DNA from: J027 sp965215855
GTDB taxonomy: Bacteria; Chloroflexota; Anaerolineae; Aggregatilineales; J027
Assembly: GCA_965215855.1 (NCBI GenBank)
Contig: CBDCER010000003.1
Coordinates: 3,410,001 to 3,474,000 of the forward strand
Reading direction: 5' to 3'
Length of the DNA: 64,000 nt
Part shown: piece after piece, positions 51,902 through 61,027 of the stretch
How positions within the stretch are numbered: position 1 is the first letter of the stretch
How the letters are laid out: the number at the start of each line of letters is the position of its first letter
Made by a program: the position numbers and the translations under genes
The notes under the pieces: model-generated
What the model saw: the letters and a program-made list of their open reading frames with translations, nothing else
Databases searched by the model: none
Told to the model about the DNA's origin: nothing

Positions 51902-54117
51902 ACTGGCAACAACTGAACGAATTGTTTCAGACTGAAGCGATTGAACACCTGGATAAGCTGAATCAGGTGCTGCTTCAGGTTGAGATCAATGCTGGCGATG
52001 AGATGGATGCAGAGGGGATTCGCGAGTTGTTTCGGGCAGCACACAGCCTGAAAGGCGCAGCTCGCACGGTCAACCAACGCTCGATAGAACAGGTGGCACA
52101 CGCGCTGGAGGCCGTCTTTCAGGCTGTGCGGGACAGTGAACTTGTGCTGAATTCTGATGTGGCTGATGTTGCCTACGATGGCCTGGATAGCATTCGGTTG
52201 CTGTTGGATGGAAATACCGAATCGCTTGATTTAGACAGGATGCTGGCCCGGTTGCACGGACTGGTTGGGGAATCAGCGGTGTCATCGCCCCAGTCTGAAC
52301 CTCTGATCGTTGATCTGGAGGAACCCGCTTCTCCTGTGTCGCCGGAGCCGTCAGTACATTCTGATGAGATCATCCGTGTACCGGTGTCTCGCCTGGATGC
52401 ATTGATGATGCAAGCCAGCAACCTTTTGGTATCTAGCATGAACATTGAACAACGCGCTCAGGATTTGAAGGCGTTGCGCGATTCGCACCGAGCGTGGCAA
52501 AAGCAATGGCGGCGTGTTCATCGGGATTATATCCGTCTCATTCGTGCCATCACTCAACAACCGGATCTTATGGGCGAATGGCAACCAATGTTAGATTTTT
52601 TGCTGGAGACACAACGCTATATGCGCGTGGTGGGACGAGAATTGGTTGTGGCCGAACAAGCCTTGCAGGAAGATAGCCTGTCGCTGGAAATTACTGCCGA
52701 GGCTTTGCAGCGGGCCGTGCGCGATGTGCGTTTGTTACCTTTCGAGACAATTGCTGGTGGTTTGCAGCGAACAGTGCGTGATGTAGCACGATATTTGGAC
52801 AAGGATGTGTTATTCCAAACAGTGGGGACACGCATCGAACTCGATAAACAGGTTTTGGAGAATATCAAAGACCCACTGATGCACTTGCTCCGTAATGCAA
52901 TCGATCATGGGATTGAACCCCGAGATATACGCCTGGCGCGTGGCAAGCCACCCCAGGGCTTAATCCTATTGACATTACTCCAGCGCGGTAACAAAGTGCA
53001 TATTATGGTGACTGATGATGGCTATGGGATTGATGCGCTGCGGGTGCGTGAGGCGGCCATCGATAGTGGTTTGCTGACGCCTGCCGAATCCGAATCGTTG
53101 AACGAAACTGAAATCTATGAACTGCTGATGCAATCGGGTATGACCACGCGCCGGGACGTCAATGAAATATCGGGGCGGGGGGTAGGTCTGGATGTTGTGC
53201 GCCAAAAGGTCGAGGTGTTGCAGGGGCAAATTCGCGTTGAAAGCCAGATTGGACACGGAACTACCTTTGAGATTATCTTGCCGGTATCGCTGAGTACCTT
53301 GCACTGCGTTTTGGTGCAAATTGGCCCGGAGACTTATGCTATACCGACGAGTGTTGTTGTACGTATTCTGGACTACGACATAGAGGCATTGTTTACGGTC
53401 AAGGGCAAGCCGATGCTCACTCTGGATGATCAACCAATACCATTGGCTTATCTGTCGGATGTACTCGACCGAAGCCATTATCAGCCGATGGTTAATGGTA
53501 ATGCACTGGTATTGGTTCTTGAAGCATTGGAGCGCCGCTATGCCTTTGTGGTGGATGATATTATTGCCGAGCAGGAAGTGATGGTTCGCAGCTTGAATCC
53601 TGAAATGGCACGGATTCGCAATGTCAGCGGAGCCACGTTGCTAGCCAATGGTGAGGTGGTTATCATCCTCAACGTCAGTGATCTCATCAAAAGTGCCCAG
53701 GGTAAACCTGTGCGTCGCCGCGAAGTTGTTCCGCCCGAACCGATTCTAGTTCAAGCATCGCGTATCCTGGTCGTGGATGACAGCATTACCACGCGCACGC
53801 TTCAGCGCAATATTCTGGAGGCAGCGGGCTATGAAGTTGTCATCGCCACACACGGCGTTGATGCCCTGGATATTCTCGATACACAATCGGTTGATTTGGT
53901 TATTAGTGATATTGAAATGCCCTGGATGGATGGCTTTGAGTTGACCACACGCATTCGCCAGCAGTCAACACTCAAGAACATGCCAGTGATATTGGTGACG
54001 TCGCTGGATGCTGCCGAGCATCGGGATCGCGGTTTTGAGGTGGGCGCAGATGCCTATATTGCGAAAGGGGTATTTGACCAGAACGAACTTTTGAGTACGA
54101 TACAAACACTATTGTGA
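51898..54117 (+). CDS. cheA: CheA-type histidine kinase with C-terminal receiver
   Basis: A 739-residue hybrid kinase. The HPt domain (1-105) has the phospho-His in FRAAHSLKGAARTV. After a linker come the dimerisation and ATPase parts (about 170-460): LLRNAIDHGIEPRDI, TDDGYGIDAL and GRGVGLDVVRQKVE. The CheW-like domain spans about 460-600. The C-terminal receiver (about 620-739) shows ILVVDDSITTR, VDLVISDIEMP and YIAKGV. No separate CheY is needed to store the phosphoryl group. This layout is typical of CheA-REC kinases that control gliding, pili or second messengers. Confidence 0.93.
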   Translation: MNWQQLNELFQTEAIEHLDKLNQVLLQVEINAGDEMDAEGIRELFRAAHSLKGAARTVNQRSIEQVAHALEAVFQAVRDSELVLNSDVADVAYDGLDSIRLLLDGNTESLDLDRMLARLHGLVGESAVSSPQSEPLIVDLEEPASPVSPEPSVHSDEIIRVPVSRLDALMMQASNLLVSSMNIEQRAQDLKALRDSHRAWQKQWRRVHRDYIRLIRAITQQPDLMGEWQPMLDFLLETQRYMRVVGRELVVAEQALQEDSLSLEITAEALQRAVRDVRLLPFETIAGGLQRTVRDVARYLDKDVLFQTVGTRIELDKQVLENIKDPLMHLLRNAIDHGIEPRDIRLARGKPPQGLILLTLLQRGNKVHIMVTDDGYGIDALRVREAAIDSGLLTPAESESLNETEIYELLMQSGMTTRRDVNEISGRGVGLDVVRQKVEVLQGQIRVESQIGHGTTFEIILPVSLSTLHCVLVQIGPETYAIPTSVVVRILDYDIEALFTVKGKPMLTLDDQPIPLAYLSDVLDRSHYQPMVNGNALVLVLEALERRYAFVVDDIIAEQEVMVRSLNPEMARIRNVSGATLLANGEVVIILNVSDLIKSAQGKPVRRREVVPPEPILVQASRILVVDDSITTRTLQRNILEAAGYEVVIATHGVDALDILDTQSVDLVISDIEMPWMDGFELTTRIRQQSTLKNMPVILVTSLDAAEHRDRGFEVGADAYIAKGVFDQNELLSTIQTLL

Positions 54118-54140
54118 TAAATAAACATTTGTTCTATAAT
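54112..54140 (+). promoter_or_regulatory. Probable promoter for ssb
   Basis: TTGTGA (54112-54117), 17-base spacer, TATAAT (54135-54140), 38 bases before the ssb start. Confidence 0.5.
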
Positions 54141-54178
54141 AACAAGATTACCAAGTGCGAAAGGACTTGAAGCCGCTT

Positions 54179-54589
54179 ATGTACCAGCAGATTACCATTA
54201 TCGGCAATGTCGGGCGCGATCCCGAGATGCGCTACACTTCTAGCGGGGCAGGGGTTTGCTCATTCAGTGTTGCTGTTAGCAAAAGATGGACGGATAGGAA
54301 TACCAACGAAAAGCGTGAGAAGACGACATGGTTCAGTATTTCTGCTTGGCGTCAACTAGGCGAAACCTGTAGCCAGTATGTTCGTAAAGGGATGCGTATC
54401 ATGGTTGTCGGTGAAGTTTCGGCACGTGCTTATACGGGACAAGATGGACAACCTCGCGCCTCACTTGATATTGATGCCAGAGAGGTTAAGTTTCTAAGTA
54501 CCCGCGATGAAATGGCCGCTGGTGGCTATGGCGACGAGGCTGGCTATCAACAAGATTATGCTGAGGACTCCGACGACATTCCCTTCTAG
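54179..54589 (+). CDS. ssb: Single-stranded DNA-binding protein
   Basis: A 136-residue SSB. The ATG at 54179 opens the conserved MYQQITIIGNVGRDPEMRYT; a GTG at 54155 would add 8 unlike residues. The OB fold runs to about residue 110 (VCSFSVAVSKRWTD, TTWFSISAWRQLGE, YVRKGMRIMVVGEVS). The acidic C-terminal tail ends DSDDIPF, the site where SSB recruits repair and replication proteins. It has its own promoter and a strong bidirectional terminator. Confidence 0.95.
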   Translation: MYQQITIIGNVGRDPEMRYTSSGAGVCSFSVAVSKRWTDRNTNEKREKTTWFSISAWRQLGETCSQYVRKGMRIMVVGEVSARAYTGQDGQPRASLDIDAREVKFLSTRDEMAAGGYGDEAGYQQDYAEDSDDIPF

Positions 54590-54611
54590 ACAGCATTGAT
54601 GTGAAGACTCA

Positions 54612-54650
54612 AAAGCGCCATGTTCCATCCTTTACCGAACACGGCGCTTT
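54612..54650. terminator. Bidirectional terminator between ssb and usp
   Basis: AAAGCGCC / GGCGCTTT stem extended by TGTTC / GAACA with one mismatch. It lies between the convergent stops of ssb and the universal stress gene. Confidence 0.75.
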
Positions 54651-54676
54651 GGCTTTTATGAGACAGGGTGGGGCGC

Positions 54677-55144
54677 TCAAATAGCTTCATCGTTTGTCTC
54701 AGGGTTGACGCGTACCAGGAACACCGGGCACTTCGAGGCGCGCAAGACTCGCTCGGCCACGCTGCCGAAAACCCATCGGCTGACACCACTCCGCCCGTGT
54801 GTTGCCATCACAATCAGATTGATGTTTTGAAACGCACCATATTCCAGAATACTGTCAACAACAATACCTTCGATGACTTTGGTATGGATGGTGCCGCTAA
54901 TTTTGTCTTTGTGGTTGGTTGCTAGCTGATTGAGATATTCATGCGCCTCGCGCAGGGCTGCATCACGGAAGGATTCTCCGAGCTGATACTCAATTTCATA
55001 TGGGGCGAGACTTCCAACCATGTGCATGACAACCTGTAACAAAAAAATGTCGCTGTCGAAAGCCTTTGCCAGCTCAATGCCATGTGCCAAAGCTCTCTCA
55101 GCCAGATCGGAGCCATCCAGGGGGATCAAAAGTTTCTTGTACAT
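54677..55144 (-). CDS. Universal stress protein (UspA family)
   Basis: A 155-residue Usp domain. The N-terminal YKKLLIPLDGSDLAERAL and the ATP-binding loop VMATHGRSGVSRWVFGSVAE are characteristic, then CPVFLVRV. It binds ATP in many relatives. It follows the CBS gene by 14 bases on the same strand, a pairing common in energy-stress modules. Confidence 0.93.
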   Translation of the reverse strand: MYKKLLIPLDGSDLAERALAHGIELAKAFDSDIFLLQVVMHMVGSLAPYEIEYQLGESFRDAALREAHEYLNQLATNHKDKISGTIHTKVIEGIVVDSILEYGAFQNINLIVMATHGRSGVSRWVFGSVAERVLRASKCPVFLVRVNPETNDEAI

Positions 55145-55158
55145 TGGAAACTCGCCTC

Positions 55159-55578
55159 CTATAATTTTTCGATTGTCAGAACTCGAATCAACGCTCGCAC
55201 CAAATCTGTTACAGTGATGATGCCAACCAATATACCGCCGTCATCAAGTACCGGCAGACCGCTGAAGCGCCCTTGCAACATTTTGTTGGCTGCATCTTGC
55301 AAAGGGTCATCGGCCTGAACCGTCACAGGATTGCGTGTCATGCAATCTTCCACTTTGGTTTGTTGTAATAAATAATCATCTTGCCACCGTTCACGCAAGA
55401 CCTGGGGAGAATTCATTGCCAACCGGAGGTCGCGATCAGTGATGATCCCAATAAGACGACCTTTATCAATAACTGGCAACCGCCGACCGATGCGGCTCAT
55501 CTTTTCCAATGCAGTTTGTAAACTATCCTGTGGTGAAATGGTCGTTGGGTCAGGCGTCATAACATCTTTGACACGCAT
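55159..55578 (-). CDS. CBS-pair protein
   Basis: A 139-residue protein of two CBS motifs: VKDVMTPDPTTISPQDSLQT, then GIITDRDLRLAMNSP, and EDCMTRNPVTVQADDPLQDA, then GIITVTDLVRALIRV. Such pairs bind adenine nucleotides and sense energy state. It is the first gene of a CBS-Usp unit. The 96 bases upstream, before the dynamin gene stop, contain nothing recognisable. Confidence 0.92.
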   Translation of the reverse strand: MRVKDVMTPDPTTISPQDSLQTALEKMSRIGRRLPVIDKGRLIGIITDRDLRLAMNSPQVLRERWQDDYLLQQTKVEDCMTRNPVTVQADDPLQDAANKMLQGRFSGLPVLDDGGILVGIITVTDLVRALIRVLTIEKL

Positions 55579-55674
55579 CGTAACCCCTTTCCTATCTGCA
55601 CTTGCTGTAATGGTTTCATAGTGTGGGCGGCCCGTCCAGTGCCGAAAATCGCTTTCTTCGGTGACAGTTGATCT

Positions 55675-57477
55675 TTATGCTTCCACTTGAACTTCAATAC
55701 GCCCCAATTCTGTGCGAACGTGCTTAGCTTCCTGAACTGATTGATCCAGATTATCGCGTTGTTCTTGGTAGCGTTTTGCCAGCACTTCCAGCCGACTGAA
55801 GACAGGCGAGAGAATTTCTTGCCCATATTGCAGCAACCGTGCCCGTTCTCGATCTGTCATGTCCTGCAACGCTTGCCGATAGCTCTCGCGGAGCGTTTGC
55901 ACGCGCTCTTCCAATTCTTGCAGGGCATCTCTGCGTAGTTTGCGTCCATAGAGTAGGATGCCTGCTGTGCCGCCCACTGCCAGCGCCGGGCCAACGACCA
56001 TTGCTCCCAGAACACCCAACACTGTCCCCGTGACCGCGCCAGGAGCCGCCAGCCCCAGCGCGATGGCGATTACGCCGACGATTAGTCCGGTGATACTGGT
56101 CGTGAAACGCGACATGTTGGTGGCAAAGTTGTCGCGCAAACTCTCGGCAAGATTATTCTCTTTGTAAGTCTTCAGTTCAGCATCGGCGATGGCAATGGCT
56201 TCTTGCAGTGCCAGCCGTTGATCCGCATAGCTGCCGGCATCCGGTGTGCCAACTTCCTCTTCCATCAATGCCTGAAGTTTGTTCAGGCGGTCAATGATAT
56301 TGCGCCAATAGCGGCGACTGCTATCGACGACCGCACTCACATAATCCTCAGAAATGTCACTGATTTGGTTGATCGTTGTGCCAACCACCTCTTTATCAAA
56401 CTTCTCGCGTGTGGCTTCGCGATCTGGCGCACGCAAGCCACGTCCCAGTGTCAAATTTTGGTTGATGAAGGTTCGTCCACGTCCCAACAGACCGTCGAAA
56501 ACCCGATCCAGTTCTTTCATAGTCGTGTCCAGGCGGTCTGCCAGCGTGGTTGCCTGCCCCTCCAGTTCCTCACGTAATTGCGTGGCATAGGCTTTGTCAG
56601 CCCCGACCAGTTCCATTCGCTGGCTGATGCGCGTCTGGTATTTGTTCAAGATGCTATCGGCGAAGTCAAGTTGGGCTTCCAATTTTTGCTTGGCAGGCGG
56701 CACACGCTCGAACATACTTTGCAAATGCTGACGCACGGCGTCCATCCCACTATCATCTCCGGTGACACGGCTGAACAACCCGCTGGACCGCTTGCTTTGG
56801 AGGGCACTTTTGGCGGAAATCGCAAATAGTGGGGGTTCCAGGCTCACCAAATCCGCTACTTGCTGTTTGACAAATGCTTCTACTTCTTTACGCTCTTTGC
56901 GATCCAGCAAATCAACTTGATTGAGGATCAAGATGACTTTCTTGCCATAATCGCGTGCCAGTTCCAGGTATAGACGCTCGGTTTGTGCAAAAGCCTTCTT
57001 GGCCGAGAGCAGAAACAACACCAGGTCGCTGCGACTGAGAAACTGCTTGGCGATGCGCTCGTGGCGAGCAAATACCGAGCCAGTTCCGGGGGTATCGACA
57101 ATCACCACACCGGGGCTGCCGGTATTGGGGTGTTTCCACTCCCGCACCGCATCTTTTTCTTTGAGTTCAGGATTGCGACTTTTCTGTTCGCCATAACGGA
57201 TGATTTCGATGACTTCTGTGGTGGGCGTGATGCCTGTCGGCAGCATTTCATCGCCTAACAGGGCGTTAACAAATGTTGATTTGCCCGCGTTGAATTCGCC
57301 AACGATCACGACCATGAAGAACATATCGCGCAAATCATTAGCGTTTTGCAACAGGCGCTCTTTGTCAGTAGCCGCATCTTCTCCCAATGGGGCGATATGG
57401 TCGGCGATGGTAAACAGTAGTTTGACTTCGCGCTCTCGCAAGTCGGCAATGGGGCCTTCGAGTACGATATTGGTCAT
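55675..57477 (-). CDS. Dynamin-like GTPase (second of a tandem pair)
   Basis: A 600-residue bacterial dynamin-like protein. G1 is VGEFNAGKSTFVNALLG, then ITPTTEVIEI (G2), VDTPGTGS (G3) and LNQVDLLDRKE (G4). A long helical stalk follows. Two hydrophobic segments (ITGLIVGVIAIALGLAAPG, VLGVLGAMVVGPALAVGG) at about 455-510 form the membrane paddle. The C-terminal helices complete the stalk. It likely remodels membranes. It starts 9 bases after the other dynamin gene and is probably co-translated or at least co-transcribed. Confidence 0.92.
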   Translation of the reverse strand: MTNIVLEGPIADLREREVKLLFTIADHIAPLGEDAATDKERLLQNANDLRDMFFMVVIVGEFNAGKSTFVNALLGDEMLPTGITPTTEVIEIIRYGEQKSRNPELKEKDAVREWKHPNTGSPGVVIVDTPGTGSVFARHERIAKQFLSRSDLVLFLLSAKKAFAQTERLYLELARDYGKKVILILNQVDLLDRKERKEVEAFVKQQVADLVSLEPPLFAISAKSALQSKRSSGLFSRVTGDDSGMDAVRQHLQSMFERVPPAKQKLEAQLDFADSILNKYQTRISQRMELVGADKAYATQLREELEGQATTLADRLDTTMKELDRVFDGLLGRGRTFINQNLTLGRGLRAPDREATREKFDKEVVGTTINQISDISEDYVSAVVDSSRRYWRNIIDRLNKLQALMEEEVGTPDAGSYADQRLALQEAIAIADAELKTYKENNLAESLRDNFATNMSRFTTSITGLIVGVIAIALGLAAPGAVTGTVLGVLGAMVVGPALAVGGTAGILLYGRKLRRDALQELEERVQTLRESYRQALQDMTDRERARLLQYGQEILSPVFSRLEVLAKRYQEQRDNLDQSVQEAKHVRTELGRIEVQVEA

Positions 57478-57486
57478 GTTTTCCTG

Positions 57487-59466
57487 TCAGTCCTTTAGCA
57501 AGCCAGAAAGCTTCTGTTGTAGCCCAACGACAGTTTGCTCGTGGGCTTCGAGGTCATGTTTCAATTGGTTCGTTTGATCCGTCTGGGTGGTAATCAACCG
57601 TGTAAAGGGCGATACAACATCGTGGCGTAGTTGTGTGCCGTAGGCGATTTGCTTTGTTGCGGCCCGTTGCAGGATATCTTGATATTCATCGTATAGATCG
57701 TCCATTCGCCGCTGATAGTTGGCCTTAATCATCCAACCTCGGATTGGTAGAAGGGCAAACCCGAGGAAAAGCATGACGATGATAATGACCAGATTCAACA
57801 AACCGCTACCGTTGGAGAAAATTGCGCCTGTCGCAATCAAAATTGCCATAATGATTACCACGAACATCCAAAAAGCCATCATGACGACGGTTCCGCGCAA
57901 AGCACGGTCAACACGCTCGGTCTGAAAATGCCCAGCTTTGGTGATGAGACTATCCAGATCATTGCGAATATCGCGCAGCGCCTTGCGATCATAACTCATC
58001 GGAGATTGGACTTTGCCGATGACCTTATTTTGCAAAGGTGCTGGGAGGTTGTCCATTTGCTGGCGTGTGTAGTCCACCAATTGGTCGATTTCTTCCTGAT
58101 CGCGTCCTTCGATGGAGGGGCCAATGCGGTTAGCAATCTCCGGGATGCGTTGTAGTGCTTCGCGTACCTGGTGGCGCTCAAAGGCTTCTTGCCCTTGTGA
58201 ACGGCGACGAAACCGGCGTATCAATATCCCTAGGCCAATGATTTCAAACATTCCGGCAAATGATTGGCCTAGCCCTCGTGAAACCTGGAAAAGTTCTTCA
58301 ATGGCCTCGCACCCGTGACTGGTGGCTTCATTCCATTCTTTGCGAATGTCAGTGATACTCTTTTGCACCAGATTTTCGCGGTCACGAGTCGAGGCGTCAA
58401 TCTGGGATTGGATATTCTCAGCGGCCTTGCTGTGTGAATTCAGCGCCGCCTGCGCTTCACGCACTTGCTCTATCGCAGCGGTAATGGCGTTGCGAGTGAC
58501 CTGCAATGGTGTTTCCAGCTTTTGATGTACGCGCCGCGCATCGTCTAGAGTTTCCTCCAAATATTCCTCAACTTCGGCCAGCCCGCTTTCGTCCCAGATG
58601 ATTTCATCGCGGGGTGCGTCGGGCGAATAGGCAGTCAGAGCTTGTTTGGCAGATACCAGCCAGATTGTTGACTCAATACCCAGATGCAGCCGTGATTGCT
58701 TCTCAGCAAAGTCTCGCACAGCCTCGCGGTCTTCTGGCTCCAATACATCTATCTGGTTGACGATGATGACCATGCGCTTACCATATTCCTTCAGCGATTG
58801 CATGAAAGCCAAGTCTTTGGCTGTAAGCACCTGGGTAGCGATCATCACCAGGAATACGATGTCGGCACGGTGTAGGAATTTTTGCGTTAGCTCATCGTGT
58901 TTTTCGAATACCGATTCCAGTCCAGGTGTATCAACCAGGCTGAGGCGCTGTAACAGCTCCGCTGGATAAAAAATTGTGCTGAGATTGCCCGTGCGGCTTT
59001 TTTGAAGAGTCGGCCCATGACGCAGAATGGCAATGTGGTCGGTGGTGGGCACGGGACCGACATCCAGTACCGCTTGGCCGAGTAGAGCATTGATGACGCT
59101 GGACTTGCCAGAGCTAAAAGGGCCGACCATCGTCAATAGGAAGGGGTGGTCGGCATGAAAAACTGCATCCCGCACTTGTTCGAGATAAGTGTCGGGCAGT
59201 TCATCCACTCGGCCTAGTGTAGTTAACAGCTTATTCAGCTCTTCATACTGCTCACGTCGTAAATCAGCGTAGCGTGCCAACCGCTTGCCCATTTCTTTGG
59301 ATGCGCGTCTCGATTTGCTGGGCACTGGGTTGGCAGGTGGTAAGTCAATTGTTGCTTCGGTGTCTGCTGATGGCGTTTGCACCTCGACCGCAGGCTCAAC
59401 ATCATCGGCATTTGGGGGCTGCCGTTCAGCATTTGTATCCAAGTTGGTTTGTCCTGATTGATTCAA
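57487..59466 (-). CDS. Dynamin-like GTPase (first of a tandem pair)
   Basis: A 659-residue bacterial dynamin-like protein. An acidic, low-complexity N-terminus of about 55 residues is followed by a basic helix (KSRRASKEMGKRLARYADL). G1 is VGPFSSGKSSVINALLG, then VPTTDHIAIL (G2), VDTPGLESVF (G3) and VNQIDVLEPED (G4). Stalk helices follow. Hydrophobic segments (MMAFWMFVVIIMAILIATGA, LVIIIVMLFLGFALLPI) lie at about 530-580. Together with its neighbour it fits the paired bacterial dynamins that act as hetero-oligomers. Confidence 0.92.
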   Translation of the reverse strand: MNQSGQTNLDTNAERQPPNADDVEPAVEVQTPSADTEATIDLPPANPVPSKSRRASKEMGKRLARYADLRREQYEELNKLLTTLGRVDELPDTYLEQVRDAVFHADHPFLLTMVGPFSSGKSSVINALLGQAVLDVGPVPTTDHIAILRHGPTLQKSRTGNLSTIFYPAELLQRLSLVDTPGLESVFEKHDELTQKFLHRADIVFLVMIATQVLTAKDLAFMQSLKEYGKRMVIIVNQIDVLEPEDREAVRDFAEKQSRLHLGIESTIWLVSAKQALTAYSPDAPRDEIIWDESGLAEVEEYLEETLDDARRVHQKLETPLQVTRNAITAAIEQVREAQAALNSHSKAAENIQSQIDASTRDRENLVQKSITDIRKEWNEATSHGCEAIEELFQVSRGLGQSFAGMFEIIGLGILIRRFRRRSQGQEAFERHQVREALQRIPEIANRIGPSIEGRDQEEIDQLVDYTRQQMDNLPAPLQNKVIGKVQSPMSYDRKALRDIRNDLDSLITKAGHFQTERVDRALRGTVVMMAFWMFVVIIMAILIATGAIFSNGSGLLNLVIIIVMLFLGFALLPIRGWMIKANYQRRMDDLYDEYQDILQRAATKQIAYGTQLRHDVVSPFTRLITTQTDQTNQLKHDLEAHEQTVVGLQQKLSGLLKD

Positions 59467-59559
59467 AGATCATTGTGAAAATAGTAGCACGCCACTGTTG
59501 TCCATTCAATATGCGACTGGTAGGATTGAGAGGTTGCTGTGTAGGGAAAGGTTAGGTGA

Positions 59560-60327
59560 ATGTCTCTGAGTGTGCGCGGTGTCATCTTTGATATGGGGGG
59601 AACTTTGCTACATTACCATCCGCCCGGTGGTGAGTGGGAGGATATGGAGAAAGCCGGAGCGCAGGCTATGATCCGGATGTTAACTCAGCTGGGGCATGAC
59701 GGCTTGCCGCCGCTGCCAGAAGCTGTGCAGCATTGCTGGGAGGCAATGCAGGTTGCATGGAAGGGGCTGCGGGATAATACCGACATGGCAACCATGACAC
59801 TTGGCTACCAATTGCGCCAGGTGACAAATGGGTGGGGATTGATGCTGTCCGATGAAGAAATTCTAATTGCTGAACATGCCTACACCGCCGGGTCACAGGT
59901 CTATGTGCGGCCTTTCCCCGATGCACTTCATACGCTGCAAACGCTCAAGGAGCGTGGTTATCCGGTTGGGTTGATTTCCAACACGGTTTGGCCGGGAACA
60001 GCCCATCAGTATGACCTGATGCACTATGGACTGTGGCCCTACCTGGATTTTGCGTTGTTTTCATCCGATGTGCGGGCCTGGAAGCCATTTCCCAATATTT
60101 TTATACAGGCTGTACAGCGCATGCATCTTGCCCCGGACGAGGTGGTGTATGTCGGTGATAATTTGTTCTTTGATGTTTACGGAGCGCAGCAGGCTGGCCT
60201 GAAAGCGGTGTGGATTGAACAATCGCAGCGATGGTGGCCCCCAACTCTGGAAGTTAATGATATAATTCCTGAATTCACAATACAACAGCTTTCTGATTTG
60301 TTGTTACATCTGAACGGAGGAGCGTAG
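59560..60327 (+). CDS. HAD-family hydrolase
   Basis: A 255-residue phosphatase of the haloacid dehalogenase superfamily. Motif I is VIFDMGGTLLHY. Motif II is GLISNTVW. The motif III Lys is in DVRAWKPFPNIF. Motif IV is YVGDNLFFDVYGAQQAG. The cap is an alpha-helical C1 type. Substrate unknown, probably a phosphorylated metabolite. It is divergent from the dynamin pair and lies 4 bases before the DsbA-like gene. Confidence 0.9.
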   Translation: MSLSVRGVIFDMGGTLLHYHPPGGEWEDMEKAGAQAMIRMLTQLGHDGLPPLPEAVQHCWEAMQVAWKGLRDNTDMATMTLGYQLRQVTNGWGLMLSDEEILIAEHAYTAGSQVYVRPFPDALHTLQTLKERGYPVGLISNTVWPGTAHQYDLMHYGLWPYLDFALFSSDVRAWKPFPNIFIQAVQRMHLAPDEVVYVGDNLFFDVYGAQQAGLKAVWIEQSQRWWPPTLEVNDIIPEFTIQQLSDLLLHLNGGA

Positions 60328-60331
60328 AACA

Positions 60332-61018
60332 TTGGCTAAACGACGACGTGAAGAACGTGCCGCCCGTCGGCGCAAGCAGCAACAGCAGCAATTCATCGTA
60401 GGAGCCAGCATTGTTGGTGTCGTTATTTTAGTGGGTGCATTGGCTTATTACCTGATTTCCAATCGTGAGGCTTCTTTTCCAGACGAGATATTGACAGCCT
60501 ACGAGGGCTTTGATCAATCCATGGCAGGTGAAGGCTATGCTGGTGTTTTGGGTAGTCCCGATGCCCCCATAGAAGTCCGCGAATTTTCTAGTTTTCTGTG
60601 CCCGGCATGTTTGAATTTGCAATCTGATATCGAACGATTGCATCCGTATATCGAAGAGGGCCAGGTGCGCCTGGTGTTCATTCCGATTTGGAATATTGCT
60701 GGCCCAGCGGCAGATCCCAGCGCCCGTGCTGCGATCTGTGCTGGTCAACAAGACAAATTCTTTGAGATGCACGACGTTATGTTCTATTGGCAGGGCCGTG
60801 AGAGCTACGGTGGCGGCCAGATCGAATCGGCTGCCGATCAGTTGGGGCTGGATACGGACGAGTTCTCTGATTGTTTTGACTCCAGCGATACTCGCCAACT
60901 GGTGCGTCAGGGCAGAGCCGAGTTTGACGGTTTTGGTTTCACGGGTACTCCCAGTGTTTTGGTCAACGGCCAGCGTTCAAACAATGTGATCGGTGATGTG
61001 GAAGCCCTATTGAATTGA
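60332..61018 (+). CDS. DsbA-like thiol-disulfide oxidoreductase, membrane-anchored
   Basis: A 228-residue protein with a TTG start and GGAGG upstream. A strongly basic N-terminus (AKRRREERAARRRKQQQ) precedes a membrane helix (VGASIVGVVILVGALAYYL). The thioredoxin domain with helical insert has CPAC in FSSFLCPACLNLQ and the cis-Pro stretch FTGTPSVLVNGQ. It probably forms or repairs disulfides outside the membrane. Such enzymes fit the Cys-containing exported proteins of this window. Confidence 0.9.
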   Translation: MAKRRREERAARRRKQQQQQFIVGASIVGVVILVGALAYYLISNREASFPDEILTAYEGFDQSMAGEGYAGVLGSPDAPIEVREFSSFLCPACLNLQSDIERLHPYIEEGQVRLVFIPIWNIAGPAADPSARAAICAGQQDKFFEMHDVMFYWQGRESYGGGQIESAADQLGLDTDEFSDCFDSSDTRQLVRQGRAEFDGFGFTGTPSVLVNGQRSNNVIGDVEALLN

Positions 61019-61027
61019 TGTAGGAAA

